Virus record (IMG/VR): IMGVR_UViG_3300045136_000222
Span: 1 to 46,443 of that record
Length of the DNA: 46,443 bases
Strand: one strand, 5' to 3'
Source: a virus
A model generated the notes under the pieces. The model saw only the letters and a program-made list of their open reading frames with translations, did no database searches and was not told the origin of the DNA. The translations under genes were made by a program, and so were the position numbers. The first letter of the stretch is position 1. Each line of letters opens with the position of its first letter. Positions 8,250 to 16,390 of the stretch are shown piece by piece.

Positions 8250-9142
8250 AATAAATAGTCATTAAAAAATTCAAAATTATTGCTTATCAATAATTCAGTG
8301 ATTTTATTTCTTTTTTTTGTGTCTATATTTATTTTTCTTGCCGCATAAACTTCTTTAATAACATAGTTTTTATACAAGTTTTTGATTTCTTGCGCATTTG
8401 AATTACTTTGTACCCAATAAACATTCTGACTACTTAACTTGTCGCAAAATTTTTTTAGTCTTAAATGGTCATCAAGATAAAACCTGCAAGAATCATATCT
8501 TGTAAAATTCGCGGTTTTGCTTATTGGAAGATAAGGTGGATCAAGATAAATAAATGAATTACTTTCAATATAGTCTAAAACAATTTCAAAATCACCACAA
8601 AGTATTTCAACATTTTTTAATTTTTCACTTATATTTAAAATGTTTTCTTTATCAAAAATAATTGGCTTTACATAGCGACCGAGTGCCGCATTAAATTCAT
8701 TTTTATTGTTTGTTCTATAAAGACCATTGTAACAAGTTTTATTTAAAAAAATAAAAAGTGCCGCTTGTTTTATTGAGTCTAAACTTTTTTCATTAAAAAT
8801 TTTTCTTTTTGAGTAATAAAATTTTTCTTTTTCAATCTTATTATTTTCAAGATTATGAAATTGCTCTTGTAAAGTTTCTAGTTCGCAGATTAAAGCATAA
8901 GGAGCATTTTTAATTACTTTGTAACAATTTATCAACTCTTGGTTTATATCATTTATGATTACTTTTTTTATGTTTTTAAATTCATTTAATAAATGAAATA
9001 AAACAGCACCGCTTCCTATAAAAGCTTCAATGTAAGTAAATTGATTATAGTAAAATTGTGATGGTAAAAATTGTATTATTTCATTTATTAAATTAGTTTT
9101 ACCACCAAGCCACTTAATAAATGGTTTTGCTTTTTTTGACAT
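8246..9142 (-). CDS. Dam-like DNA adenine methyltransferase
   Basis: The 298-residue protein is an alpha-class (Dam/D12) methyltransferase. Motif X and I are at the N-terminus (PFIKWLGGKTNLINEI, then YIEAFIGSGAVLFHLL), followed by NDINQELINCYK and CYNGLYRTNNKNEFN. The catalytic SFIYLDPPYLPIS lies near residue 198. Dam enzymes methylate adenine in GATC, but this is a family expectation. It is the first gene of the three-methyltransferase operon. There is no SD; GTAAAAT lies seven bases before the ATG, so the message may be leaderless. Confidence 0.88.
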   Translation of the reverse strand: MSKKAKPFIKWLGGKTNLINEIIQFLPSQFYYNQFTYIEAFIGSGAVLFHLLNEFKNIKKVIINDINQELINCYKVIKNAPYALICELETLQEQFHNLENNKIEKEKFYYSKRKIFNEKSLDSIKQAALFIFLNKTCYNGLYRTNNKNEFNAALGRYVKPIIFDKENILNISEKLKNVEILCGDFEIVLDYIESNSFIYLDPPYLPISKTANFTRYDSCRFYLDDHLRLKKFCDKLSSQNVYWVQSNSNAQEIKNLYKNYVIKEVYAARKINIDTKKRNKITELLISNNFEFFNDYLL

Positions 9143-9186
9143 TTTTTTAATTTTACTTTTATGAAAAAGTATTTATCATTTTAAAT
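9143..9186. promoter_or_regulatory. Divergent promoter region, probably leaderless both ways
   Basis: Only 44 bases separate the divergent methyltransferase and RuvC-like genes. On minus, GTAAAAT (9156-9150) ends seven bases before the ATG. On plus, TATCAT (9174-9179) ends seven bases before the GTG at 9187. Neither start has an SD. This fits -10 boxes that place the transcription start on the start codon. Confidence 0.45.
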
Positions 9187-9897
9187 GTGCTTCTTGCTTT
9201 AGATATTTCTACTAAAACAGGTTACGCGGTTTTTAATTATGAAGGTGCTTTAATTACTTACGGCGTTTTTAATGTATCACCTAAAGATTTTAATTGTGAA
9301 TATCCTAGAAACTATATCTATGCTTGCAAAAACCTGTCAGCCAAGATTAAAGACTTAATAAAACTTTATAACATTGACAAAGTAATTATTGAAGAAACAA
9401 ACAATGGAGGTTTTCTTGTCAGTAGATTTACACGCAAGCTTCTTGAGTGGTTTCATTATGAATTATGCAATACACTTTTAGACTTAAATATCAAAATTAT
9501 TTACATTGATTCGCGCAAATGGCAATCTATACAAGGCTTGATACTTACTAAAGAACAAAAAAATAAAAATAAAATTTTAAAAGAAAAAAAAGAAATAAAT
9601 AAAAAAATGATTATTCAAAAATACAAAACAGAAATAGATTTAAAGCTTCTTGAGTTAAAACAAAAATTAAATAAAAAAGAATTTAAAGAACAAAAAAAGC
9701 TTCTTGAGAAAGAATTAAAAAACAAAGTTGCCAATGAGCTTATGAGTTTTTCACAAGAGTTTAAAGGTGGCACTAGTAAAAAACATCTTTCAGTGAATAA
9801 AGTAAATGAGCTTTTCAAATTAAATCTTAAATTAAAAGACAATGACATTAGTGACGCCATCTTAATTGGCAAAACTTACTTTGACCTGTATAAATAA
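9187..9897 (+). CDS. RuvC-like Holliday junction resolvase
   Basis: The 236-residue protein has an RNase H-fold nuclease pattern. LALDISTKTGYA carries the first acidic residue (D6), VIIEET the second (E69/E70), and NDISDAILIG near the C-terminus the last pair (about D220 and D223). This is the RuvC layout. A lysine-rich helical insert of about 60 residues (about 118-180) separates the last two sites. It should resolve branched DNA before packaging, in keeping with its position upstream of the terminase. The GTG start is taken because the RuvC N-terminal strand begins there. Confidence 0.75.
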   Translation: MLLALDISTKTGYAVFNYEGALITYGVFNVSPKDFNCEYPRNYIYACKNLSAKIKDLIKLYNIDKVIIEETNNGGFLVSRFTRKLLEWFHYELCNTLLDLNIKIIYIDSRKWQSIQGLILTKEQKNKNKILKEKKEINKKMIIQKYKTEIDLKLLELKQKLNKKEFKEQKKLLEKELKNKVANELMSFSQEFKGGTSKKHLSVNKVNELFKLNLKLKDNDISDAILIGKTYFDLYK

Positions 9898-9920
9898 AAA
9901 ATGAAATGGGGGGTTAAGCA

Positions 9921-10523
9921 ATGAGTGAACAACAAAATGAAAATCAAGAAAACAAATCAGAAATAATTGAACTAAAAGCTAAAGAACTTTTTAATGAAAG
10001 AATTTTTTCAAACACGGATAAAGAGCTAGAATTGTCGGAGGAAGAGAAACAGGAAGCACCAGCAAGTGCTGGAGTACGTGGACAAATCAAAAAAATTTTG
10101 CGAGTTTTTAAAGATGATATCTACAATCTTTTGAAACATGAAGACAAAGTAATCAACCAAAACATACAACTTATTCAAACAAGTATGGCTAATTTTCAAA
10201 ATAACATAGTTAACAAGGTAGAAGAACTAGATAAAAAATACAAAAACTTATACAGTGGCCTTGTGCGACAAGTTTTAATTCCAATAGAAAGTACCTTATT
10301 TAACACGGACACTACTTTGCAAGCTACTATTGAGTATTTTTCTAAAAAGCTTTATGCTATAAGTAAAGAGTGTGAAAGTGAAACCGAGTATATTGCTAAA
10401 GTAAAAAATGAAATTGAAACTCTACGACAATCAATTGATGCAAAAATAAAAGAGGAAGTGTTAAAGAAATTCAATGAAACTAATCAAAATCAAAATAATA
10501 ATCAATCAACAAAACCTGCATAA
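9921..10523 (+). CDS. Coiled-coil protein of unknown function
   Basis: The 200-residue protein starts after a strong SD (GGGGGG). The first 55 residues are acidic and look disordered. Residues 55-180 are mostly helical with heptad-like spacing (VINQNIQLIQTSM, NNIVNKVEELDKKY, IETLRQSIDAKIKEEV). The tail is rich in Asn and Gln. It has no known catalytic motif. It overlaps the next small gene by one base and is part of the late-early operon running to the terminase. A scaffold or structural role is possible but unproven. Confidence 0.65.
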   Translation: MSEQQNENQENKSEIIELKAKELFNERIFSNTDKELELSEEEKQEAPASAGVRGQIKKILRVFKDDIYNLLKHEDKVINQNIQLIQTSMANFQNNIVNKVEELDKKYKNLYSGLVRQVLIPIESTLFNTDTTLQATIEYFSKKLYAISKECESETEYIAKVKNEIETLRQSIDAKIKEEVLKKFNETNQNQNNNQSTKPA

Positions 10524-10717
10524 TGTTTTTTAAAAAGAAAAAACAACAAAAAGAAATTGAACCATTTGACTACGCAATGAAACTAGTTGCCAATGTTTTA
10601 GAACCTAGTTTTAAGAAGCAAGTTAACTTGCTAAATGAATTTTTAAAAGACTATGATGTTGTAGTTGGTGCAGAAATTAAATGGTTTTTTGAAAAAATAA
10701 ACAAACAAAAGGAGTAA
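10523..10717 (+). CDS. Small basic protein, unknown
   Basis: The 64-residue protein has a lysine/glutamine-rich start (FFKKKKQQKE) followed by an amphipathic helical body. It is not recognised. The start codon overlaps the stop of the upstream gene by one base, which supports it as a real, coupled gene. The SD of the next gene (AAAAGGAG) lies at its 3' end. Confidence 0.55.
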   Translation: MFFKKKKQQKEIEPFDYAMKLVANVLEPSFKKQVNLLNEFLKDYDVVVGAEIKWFFEKINKQKE

Positions 10718-10721
10718 AAAA

Positions 10722-11087
10722 ATGTTACAGCATTTTAGTATAAGCTTCCAAAAAAGTGAAAAAACGCAAAAAATCATAGAAAGCAAGTTAAATGAAATCT
10801 TAAGTAAAGGTAAATTCATTACAGCATTACAAGTTGAATCACCCGTTACAGGAAGGCTTTACTATACAATAATTCTTAAAACAAATGCACTAGCCGACAC
10901 ACAAGTTAAGATAGTTCGTGAAATTACTGAAAGTGAACTAACCAAAAAAACAAATGAGCTAATCAATGAACTTGAAATCAAACATATTACCAAGTCTATT
11001 TCTACAAAATCTAATGCTATAGTGCTTTCACTTTTTTACTCTATAAAAACAAAAAATGAAAAGAGTTCAAATGATAAAAAAGAATGA
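10722..11087 (+). CDS. Protein of unknown function
   Basis: The 121-residue protein starts after AAAGGAG with good spacing. It is predicted to be a compact alpha/beta domain: an N-terminal helix, strands around TALQVESPVTGRLYYTIILKT, and a C-terminal helix and strand, ending in a charged tail. No family is recognised. It overlaps the next gene by four bases (ATGA). Location between coiled-coil proteins and a sigma-like factor suggests a regulatory or DNA-handling role, without direct proof. Confidence 0.6.
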   Translation: MLQHFSISFQKSEKTQKIIESKLNEILSKGKFITALQVESPVTGRLYYTIILKTNALADTQVKIVREITESELTKKTNELINELEIKHITKSISTKSNAIVLSLFYSIKTKNEKSSNDKKE

Positions 11088-11761
11088 AAAAAAATGGCAA
11101 AATTAAAAGTAAGTTATTAAGTCTTGATAAAAATAAGCTTCAAGAACTAAATCATGAAATAGAATATCTAATCAAAAATGACCTTTCATTTATAATAAAC
11201 AAACTTATCAATTCTTACTATTACACGCTTAAAGAAACTTTTGGCTATGAGCGTGAGGATATTATGCAATTGATTCGCATTAGGTTATGGCGCGGGCTTG
11301 CCACCTTTGATTCAAGTAAAAATGTAAAAAAAACCACCTACCTGTATTCCGTTCTTAATAACTACTTTCTTACTTTAAGCACTATGAGTAAGGCTTTAAA
11401 AAACAAAAATTCAAAGTTTACTTTTCTAGATGATGAGGAGGATAAAAACGATGATGTTTTTGACAAACAAAATTTTCAAACTTATGAACAATCTGAATTT
11501 AATGAAATAGATGAAAATTTTTTTTACAGAATTCAAAACAGATTATCTTTATTTGAAAGAAACGTTTTTATACTGTATTTTTTAATGCAAAACAATCACT
11601 GTGAAATTGCCCAGCGTCTAGGTACAGGAGTAAAAAAGATTTCACAAACAATTAAAGAACTAAAAACAAAAATCAACGAGTTTAAGATAGAACTAGAGCA
11701 TGAAGAGGGGGAGTTGGACAATGAATTCAAGCTTGAACCAGAATCAGAACCAGAAATCTAA
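11084..11761 (+). CDS. Sigma-70-family-like factor (second of two)
   Basis: The 225-residue protein shows sigma region 2 around residues 55-100: YEREDIMQLIRIRLWRGLATF and a KTTYLYSVLNNYF helix, as in ECF-type sigma factors (DxxQ.....aw......w...i..N). Region 4 is at about 150-205 (LSLFERNVFILYFLMQNNH, then EIAQRLGTGVKKISQTI, a helix-turn-helix). The end is an acidic Glu-rich tail. It is probably a phage transcription factor for late genes, as it lies just before the terminase gene. The second sigma-like protein at 1933-2523 is shorter and only distantly similar. Confidence 0.65.
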   Translation: MKKNGKIKSKLLSLDKNKLQELNHEIEYLIKNDLSFIINKLINSYYYTLKETFGYEREDIMQLIRIRLWRGLATFDSSKNVKKTTYLYSVLNNYFLTLSTMSKALKNKNSKFTFLDDEEDKNDDVFDKQNFQTYEQSEFNEIDENFFYRIQNRLSLFERNVFILYFLMQNNHCEIAQRLGTGVKKISQTIKELKTKINEFKIELEHEEGELDNEFKLEPESEPEI

Positions 11762-12050
11762 TTATTGTATAATTGAACAAAATAAATTTAATGAGCATGA
11801 ATTTAAGATTGTTCTTGGTATTGATAGATTAAATGGTTTTTATGTGCAAGTAGTTTACAATCTTGAAAATTCAAATGATATTATTGTTTTATTTACTAAA
11901 GTTATAAATGCGGACTTAAAAAATTTAGAAAACATAAAAATTGAAATTGACAATGCTATCAGTGAAGCAAAAAATCTAGTTGCTATTTACAAATCAAAGC
12001 TTGAAACAATTGAGATTATATTTAATGAGTATTCAAGTAAATGTAAATGA
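11721..12050 (+). CDS. Protein of unknown function
   Basis: The start at 11721 is chosen because GAGGGGGAG lies seven bases before it; a start at 11700 lacks an SD. The 109-residue product begins Asn/Gln-rich and continues with a compact domain of strands (FKIVLGIDRLNGFYVQVVY) and one helix. It is not recognised. The gene begins inside the 3' end of the sigma-like gene in another frame and overlaps the terminase start (ATGA). Small proteins directly before the large terminase are sometimes small terminases, but no HTH is seen here. Confidence 0.55.
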   Translation: MNSSLNQNQNQKSNYCIIEQNKFNEHEFKIVLGIDRLNGFYVQVVYNLENSNDIIVLFTKVINADLKNLENIKIEIDNAISEAKNLVAIYKSKLETIEIIFNEYSSKCK

Positions 12051-13405
12051 TAAAGATAAATTATAGAAGACATGCTGGACAACACAAGGTACTTTGTGCA
12101 CTAACACAAAAAAATGCTTTAATCAATTTAATAGTAGCGCCGAGAGGTTGGGGCAAAACTATCTTTGGTACTTTTGACATAGTTTTACCTGTTATGTTAA
12201 CTAATCCCAACGCACAAATCATGTGGGTTGCGCCAATTTACAAACAAGCTAAAGCATGTATTGATGATGCATGGTTTGGCGTTGATGAAAAAACAAATAA
12301 GAAATATATCATGGATTATGATTTTGAAGCTAAAGAAAGAATTTTTGATTACAAAAGCAGTGAAATGTGTCTTCACATGGCTAATGGTGCTAGATTGTAC
12401 TTAAGATCAGCCGACAACCCCGATTCAATCGTATCTAAAGGTTTTAATTTAATCGTTGTAGATGAAGCCGCTTTAATAAGCAAAGAAGTTTTTTATCAGC
12501 ATATTTTGCCAACAGCGCGTCGTGAAAATTGTAGAATAGTTTTAATTACAACGCCGAGAGGTAGAAACTATATCTACGAGTTGTACTTAAAAGGTAAGGA
12601 AGATAAAAATTTTTTTTCAATAAAACAGACTTGGCGCGACCGACCTGACTATCCTAAAATTCTTTTAGAACTAATGAATAGTGTACCAGAGCATATTCGC
12701 AAGCAAGAATTTGAGTGTGAATTTATTGACTCAATCAATTCAGTATTTAGAAACATTGATAAAGTTTTTGAAGGTAAAGAAATTCATTTTGAAAATCAAA
12801 ATCAAAAATGGGTTGCAGAAAACATTGATTATGACAATGAACATTACATTTGCGCGGTAGATTTTGCAAAACTAGTTGACTACAATGTTATCGTTGTAAT
12901 GGGCGTAGAAAGTAAAAGACTAGTTTACTATGAGCGTTTCAATCAAGTTGATTATTCAATCGTGATAAAAAAACTAAAAGACATTTGTTCTAAATTTAGC
13001 TGTCCCTTGATTTATGATGCCACAGGAGTTGGTCAAGGTATTGGTGATTTTTTAAGCAGTGAAATTGAAAGTGTGCCATTTACTTTTACAAGCCAATCAA
13101 AAAATGAAATAATAAACAAATTAAGTATGGCATTTGACAATTGTCTTATTAAGTTACCAAACATTTCTACCATTAAAAATGAGTTTGAGCTTTTTGAGTA
13201 TGAAATCAATCGTACAGGCAGGTTAAGTTATAGAGCGCCAGATGGTAAACATGACGATTGTGTCATGGCAATTGCTATGGCTTATTATTATTCGCTTGAA
13301 AATTCTGCAAGTGAGTCTATGAAGGTTATTGATGACTATTTAAAACTTATTGAACAAGAAAAACAAAAATCATTTTTAGATACTATTTTTGAAAATGATG
13401 ACTAA
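12047..13405 (+). CDS. terL: Terminase large subunit
   Basis: The 452-residue protein is the packaging motor. The Walker A variant APRGWGKT lies at residues 31-38, and Walker B LIVVDEA at 135-141 with catalytic Glu140. A coupling motif follows (RIVLITTPRG). The C-terminal nuclease has acidic positions in CAVDFAKLVDYNVIVV, IYDATGVGQGIGDFL and KHDDCVMAIAMAYY. Length is normal for phage large terminases. It starts within the upstream stop (ATGA). The likely small subunit is not adjacent but about 12 kb away (25187-26017). Confidence 0.92.
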   Translation: MIKINYRRHAGQHKVLCALTQKNALINLIVAPRGWGKTIFGTFDIVLPVMLTNPNAQIMWVAPIYKQAKACIDDAWFGVDEKTNKKYIMDYDFEAKERIFDYKSSEMCLHMANGARLYLRSADNPDSIVSKGFNLIVVDEAALISKEVFYQHILPTARRENCRIVLITTPRGRNYIYELYLKGKEDKNFFSIKQTWRDRPDYPKILLELMNSVPEHIRKQEFECEFIDSINSVFRNIDKVFEGKEIHFENQNQKWVAENIDYDNEHYICAVDFAKLVDYNVIVVMGVESKRLVYYERFNQVDYSIVIKKLKDICSKFSCPLIYDATGVGQGIGDFLSSEIESVPFTFTSQSKNEIINKLSMAFDNCLIKLPNISTIKNEFELFEYEINRTGRLSYRAPDGKHDDCVMAIAMAYYYSLENSASESMKVIDDYLKLIEQEKQKSFLDTIFENDD

Positions 13406-13437
13406 AAATTTTTTAATTAAAGTAAAAATTAAATTGA

Positions 13438-13632
13438 GTGGAGTTATTTAAGGAAGGCGAACGCGTCATAGTTGTTAATTCTAAAAGCGGATACAAAGGT
13501 GAAGCTACAATCGTGTGTCATCTTTTTGGAAGCAAATATCTTGTTAAAATCGAAGTAGATGGTAAAGAAAAATGTATATCTGTAAACGTAAAGGACTTAA
13601 GAAAGGTCAATAAAAATGCAAAGAAAGTATAA
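13438..13632 (+). CDS. Small KOW/SH3-like protein
   Basis: The 64-residue protein starts with GTG. It looks like a single small beta barrel: FKEGERVIVVNSKSGYKGEATIV resembles the KOW pattern of nucleic-acid-binding SH3-like folds, followed by KYLVKIEVDGKEKCISVN. Function is unknown; RNA or protein binding is possible. The gene follows the terminase after 32 AT-rich bases and overlaps the next gene by 17 bases. Confidence 0.5.
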   Translation: MELFKEGERVIVVNSKSGYKGEATIVCHLFGSKYLVKIEVDGKEKCISVNVKDLRKVNKNAKKV

Positions 13633-13831
13633 AATCAAATGGTTTAAAGTTAACAATACTAAACTAGAAACTAAAAACCATCGTGGTTATATCGGCACAA
13701 TTGATATTCTAAATACTAGTCCTAAATATAAACTCACAATCAGTGGTTATGGAGTACTTGGGACTTACAAAACGCTTGCAAATGCTAAAAATGCTTTTAG
13801 AAAATTTTTATTCAATAAACCTGTGCAATGA
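13616..13831 (+). CDS. Small protein of unknown function
   Basis: The 71-residue basic protein begins after GAAAGG. It contains strand-like segments (YKIKWFKVNNTK, YIGTIDIL, YKLTISGYGVLG) and a C-terminal helix (TLANAKNAFRKFL), suggesting a small alpha/beta domain. No family is recognised. It overlaps the next gene by four bases (ATGA), so the three small genes after the terminase form one coupled operon. Confidence 0.55.
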   Translation: MQRKYKIKWFKVNNTKLETKNHRGYIGTIDILNTSPKYKLTISGYGVLGTYKTLANAKNAFRKFLFNKPVQ

Positions 13832-14070
13832 GTGAACCAAACTTAATTGATAAACTAAAAAACTTAAAAGACACATTAGTAGATGCTTTAGAAACTTATA
13901 AATCAACAGGTAAGTTGATTGTGGAAGGTAGTATTGCGGATCAAAGACTTAAGATTTGCCGTGAGTGTGAATTTTTTTTGCACAATCGTGAAGTGTGTGG
14001 AGTGTGTGGTTGTAACATGAGTTTTAAAACTAGGTTAGTCGCAGGTCGCTGTCCTAAACAAAAGTGGTAA
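13828..14070 (+). CDS. Small zinc-ribbon-like phage protein
   Basis: The 80-residue protein has a C-terminal metal-binding pattern: ICRECEFF, then VCGVCGCNM, then RCPKQKW, giving six cysteines fit for a zinc ribbon. Small proteins with the pattern RxxICxxC...CxxCGC....K....CPxxKW are common in tailed phages, usually near structural or terminase genes; their role is not established. The N-terminal half is one helix (LIDKLKNLKDTLVDALETYK). Its 3' end is convergent with the small minus-strand gene, one base apart. Confidence 0.65.
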   Translation: MSEPNLIDKLKNLKDTLVDALETYKSTGKLIVEGSIADQRLKICRECEFFLHNREVCGVCGCNMSFKTRLVAGRCPKQKW

Positions 14071-14071
14071 A

Positions 14072-14257
14072 CTAATTATTTTTTTTAAATATAGTGTCTT
14101 CTATAAAAATCAAAGCTTCATCAATTTTGATTCTGTCTACTTTTGCATGTTTAATAATCTGATAAACTACTTGCAAAGCATTGTAGTATTTTTCTTTTGC
14201 AAGTTTTTCTTTGTTTAGTAGCTCTCTTAATGAGTCTATTTCTAAATGATTTTCCAT
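14072..14257 (-). CDS. Small helical protein, unknown
   Basis: The 61-residue protein is predicted to be entirely helical (IDSLRELLNKEKLAKEKYYNALQVVYQII, then a second helix). It is not recognised. It lies beyond the terminator at 14290-14319 that follows the annealing-protein gene, so it may be expressed from read-through or its own weak promoter. Codon use and placement between closely packed genes support it moderately. Confidence 0.45.
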   Translation of the reverse strand: MENHLEIDSLRELLNKEKLAKEKYYNALQVVYQIIKHAKVDRIKIDEALIFIEDTIFKKNN

Positions 14258-14281
14258 AATTTTAACTTAAATTGATTTAAA

Positions 14282-14319
14282 TAAAAAAACAAGGTTAGCA
14301 CTATTTAGTGTTAACCTTG
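14282..14319 (-). terminator. Rho-independent terminator after the annealing-protein gene
   Basis: A 12-bp stem pairs 14290-14301 with 14308-14319 (core GGTTAGCAC, one G-T pair) around a six-base loop. On the minus strand it is followed by seven T (14288-14282). It lies 17 bases past the stop of the 14336-15262 gene. Confidence 0.88.
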
Positions 14320-14335
14320 CTCGCATGAGTGCAAA

Positions 14336-15262
14336 TCACAACAAGTCTTCTAAAGTCATTGAGTTATCAATGTTAGTTTGTTCAACCTGAGGTTTAGTAT
14401 CATTTAATTCTTGAGTTTGTTCAAGTTGTTTTTCTTTTTTTGACGATTTTTTTTTGGTAGCAATTTCAGAAAGACTTTTTGCGTTAGTTGTAGTTTCTTT
14501 TGCACCAAAAATCTCTTCAATTGTTGCCATGCCATCTACGATAGATTGATAAAGTTTTCTCATGCTTACTAGCTCATACTCAATGCAAGTATCAATTCTA
14601 TGACCTAGTCTATTTTCAAGCATTTCTTGTGTAACGCCGATAGATTCAAATGCTTTTACCATATTTGTGATTCTATCTTTTAATGGCACGCCATTGCCTT
14701 TTTTCAATGTATCGTCGCAAAGTTTTAATGCTTTTTCTACCAAGTCAGAAGGTATGATGGACAAAATGCAAGCTCTTAATCTTCTTGCGCCAAAGTTGGC
14801 AGTAAGCTCGTAAATATCTCTTTGTGATTTTAGTTTTTTAGTACCTTCTTTAGTGTCAATTTCGTGTTTTACACTAAAAATTCTTTTTACTTTTACATTA
14901 GTTTCAAGGTCGTGGCAATATGCCATCATAATTGACTCATTTCCTCTATTTTCTATTTCAACAATGCCATAATCAAGATTGCCGTACACTTGAGCAAGAG
15001 CTTCCGCAAGTCTAATTGAAGCACCTGTAACTATTGTGTTACCTTTAGGGTAAGCATATTGGCTACTTTCAGCAAGACCTTGTCGTTTGCACATTTCTTC
15101 TATTGCGCGTTCTATTGTAATGATATTACGCCTATCTAACTTTGCCATTTGAATTGCCGCTTTTGTTTCTGCGACAGCTCTACTTGCTTCAACATTGACG
15201 ATACTATTATTTAGCTTTGACCATTGGTTTTCATTGTCTCTAGTTATTATTTCTTGACTCAT
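14336..15262 (-). CDS. Putative single-strand annealing recombinase (RecT/Erf-like)
   Basis: The 308-residue protein resembles a widespread phage family found next to PD-(D/E)XK exonucleases. Recognisable blocks are SRAVAETKAAIQMAK, ICKRQGLAE-like CKRQGLAESSQYAY, TIVTGASIRLAEALAQVYGN, RDIYELTANFGARRLRACIL, and a C-terminal LVSMRKLYQSIVDGMATIEEIF. The last 50 residues are a lysine-rich linker and an acidic tail ending DNSMTLEDLL, as in proteins that contact SSB. It probably promotes strand annealing in phage recombination with the upstream RecE-like nuclease. Both genes end with a strong terminator. Assignment to RecT versus Erf is uncertain. Confidence 0.65.
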   Translation of the reverse strand: MSQEIITRDNENQWSKLNNSIVNVEASRAVAETKAAIQMAKLDRRNIITIERAIEEMCKRQGLAESSQYAYPKGNTIVTGASIRLAEALAQVYGNLDYGIVEIENRGNESIMMAYCHDLETNVKVKRIFSVKHEIDTKEGTKKLKSQRDIYELTANFGARRLRACILSIIPSDLVEKALKLCDDTLKKGNGVPLKDRITNMVKAFESIGVTQEMLENRLGHRIDTCIEYELVSMRKLYQSIVDGMATIEEIFGAKETTTNAKSLSEIATKKKSSKKEKQLEQTQELNDTKPQVEQTNIDNSMTLEDLL

Positions 15263-15298
15263 GCTTTTTCTTCCTTTCTTTTATTTGTGGTGGTTATT

Positions 15299-15372
15299 AA
15301 AAAAAGTTACGACACTATAGCATAGATGACTTATGTACTAGGTTGGGGTAAACATACTTATAGTGCCGTAAC
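15299..15372 (-). terminator. Rho-independent terminator with long apical segment
   Basis: A 14-bp stem pairs 15306-15319 with 15359-15372 (one G-T pair). On the minus strand seven T follow (15305-15299). The 39-base loop can fold further (ACTTATGTACT against AGTATGTTT). It starts eight bases after the stop of the RecE-like gene and separates it from the annealing-protein gene. Confidence 0.75.
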
Positions 15373-15379
15373 CACTACG

Positions 15380-16297
15380 CTACCACGCCCATGAAGGTAA
15401 ACCAACAGGTTGAATTTCTCTTGAGTAGCCGTACCAATTGTTAGTTTTAAGACAGGTAGCGTAAACTTCTAAATTCTTTTTGTATTCTTCACGACCTTTA
15501 TCTATTGCGGCTTCTTGTAAGTAATAGACGCCGATTTCATAGGGCGGAGTTTTTTCAATGACCACAAAAACAAAAGTATTAAAGTTTTTGCCTGTTAATT
15601 CATTTAAGCCATCTAGATAAAATGCGGCTTGCACATGGTAGCGGTGATTTGCAATCATTTTTTCAAATTCTTTTAAGCTAGCATTTGCCGCAGTTTTTAC
15701 ATCAATAACTATTCCATCGTCTCTAATAAAATCAACCTTACCTTTGCATAAAACATCATATTCAGAATTGTGCCATATTATTGAAAGTTCAGGAGTTCCT
15801 ACAAAACCTTCCTTACAGATAGGGTGATTTTTAACTTTTTCGCACATCTCTTCAATCATTGTATATTCTTCATGAGTTAGAATAATTTTATTTTCATTTT
15901 CTTTTTGAAAACTCTCTAAAACCACGTCCCAAACTATTGCATCTTTATCATTTTGTAAAACTAAATCAATTAATTCTTTCTTTTGAGCATTGTTCTTGAA
16001 TTTAACGCCTAATCTAGTTAAATGTTCTTTTAAATCTTGGTTAGTTGCTAAAACGTTCCCGAAATCATCAATTTTTGGAGTTTTCGTGTATTTAACTTTA
16101 AATTTATCAGGTTCTAGTAACGCTTGATGAAGTAATCTACCAAATTCCATAGCTTTAGTTGGCTCGGGTTGTCTACCTAGTATAAATCTATCGTAGTAGT
16201 GTGCTGGGGATTGATTGATTAAGTCAAGACCGCTTTTTGAAATTGCTTTGATTGAAAAGTATTGATCGTCATCTAACTTAAAAATACCTAGTTCCAT
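15380..16297 (-). CDS. RecE-like exonuclease, PD-(D/E)XK fold
   Basis: The 305-residue protein has the pattern of exodeoxyribonuclease VIII-type phage nucleases. It shows ISKSGLDLINQSPAHYYD and FGRLLHQALLEPDKF near the N-terminus, then the active site KGKVDFIRDDGIVIDVKTA (Asp, then D-x-K) near 190-205, and HRYHVQAAFYLDG. A helix-extension-helix SAP-like insert is possible at 80-115. It should degrade one strand from DNA ends to create single strands for the annealing protein encoded downstream. The leader carries GTGAGGCAATACTT, a variant of the leader shared by the 5750 and 6375 genes. Confidence 0.8.
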   Translation of the reverse strand: MELGIFKLDDDQYFSIKAISKSGLDLINQSPAHYYDRFILGRQPEPTKAMEFGRLLHQALLEPDKFKVKYTKTPKIDDFGNVLATNQDLKEHLTRLGVKFKNNAQKKELIDLVLQNDKDAIVWDVVLESFQKENENKIILTHEEYTMIEEMCEKVKNHPICKEGFVGTPELSIIWHNSEYDVLCKGKVDFIRDDGIVIDVKTAANASLKEFEKMIANHRYHVQAAFYLDGLNELTGKNFNTFVFVVIEKTPPYEIGVYYLQEAAIDKGREEYKKNLEVYATCLKTNNWYGYSREIQPVGLPSWAW

Positions 16298-16390
16298 AAG
16301 TATTGCCTCACTTTCTAATTTAAGTGTTTTTTTATTTATAAAACTTTTTTAAGTTTTACAAGTAAAAAAATAAAAAAGTATAATAAAAAA
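16298..16390. promoter_or_regulatory. Divergent promoter region with operator-like inverted repeat
   Basis: On plus, TTTACA (16355-16360), an 18-base spacer and TATAAT (16379-16384) end six bases before the ATG at 16391, with no SD, so a leaderless start is expected. On minus, TTGTAA and TATAAA lie upstream of the RecE-like gene. The inverted repeat AACTT-TTTT-AAGTT (16342-16355) lies between the two promoters and could be an operator. Confidence 0.5.
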
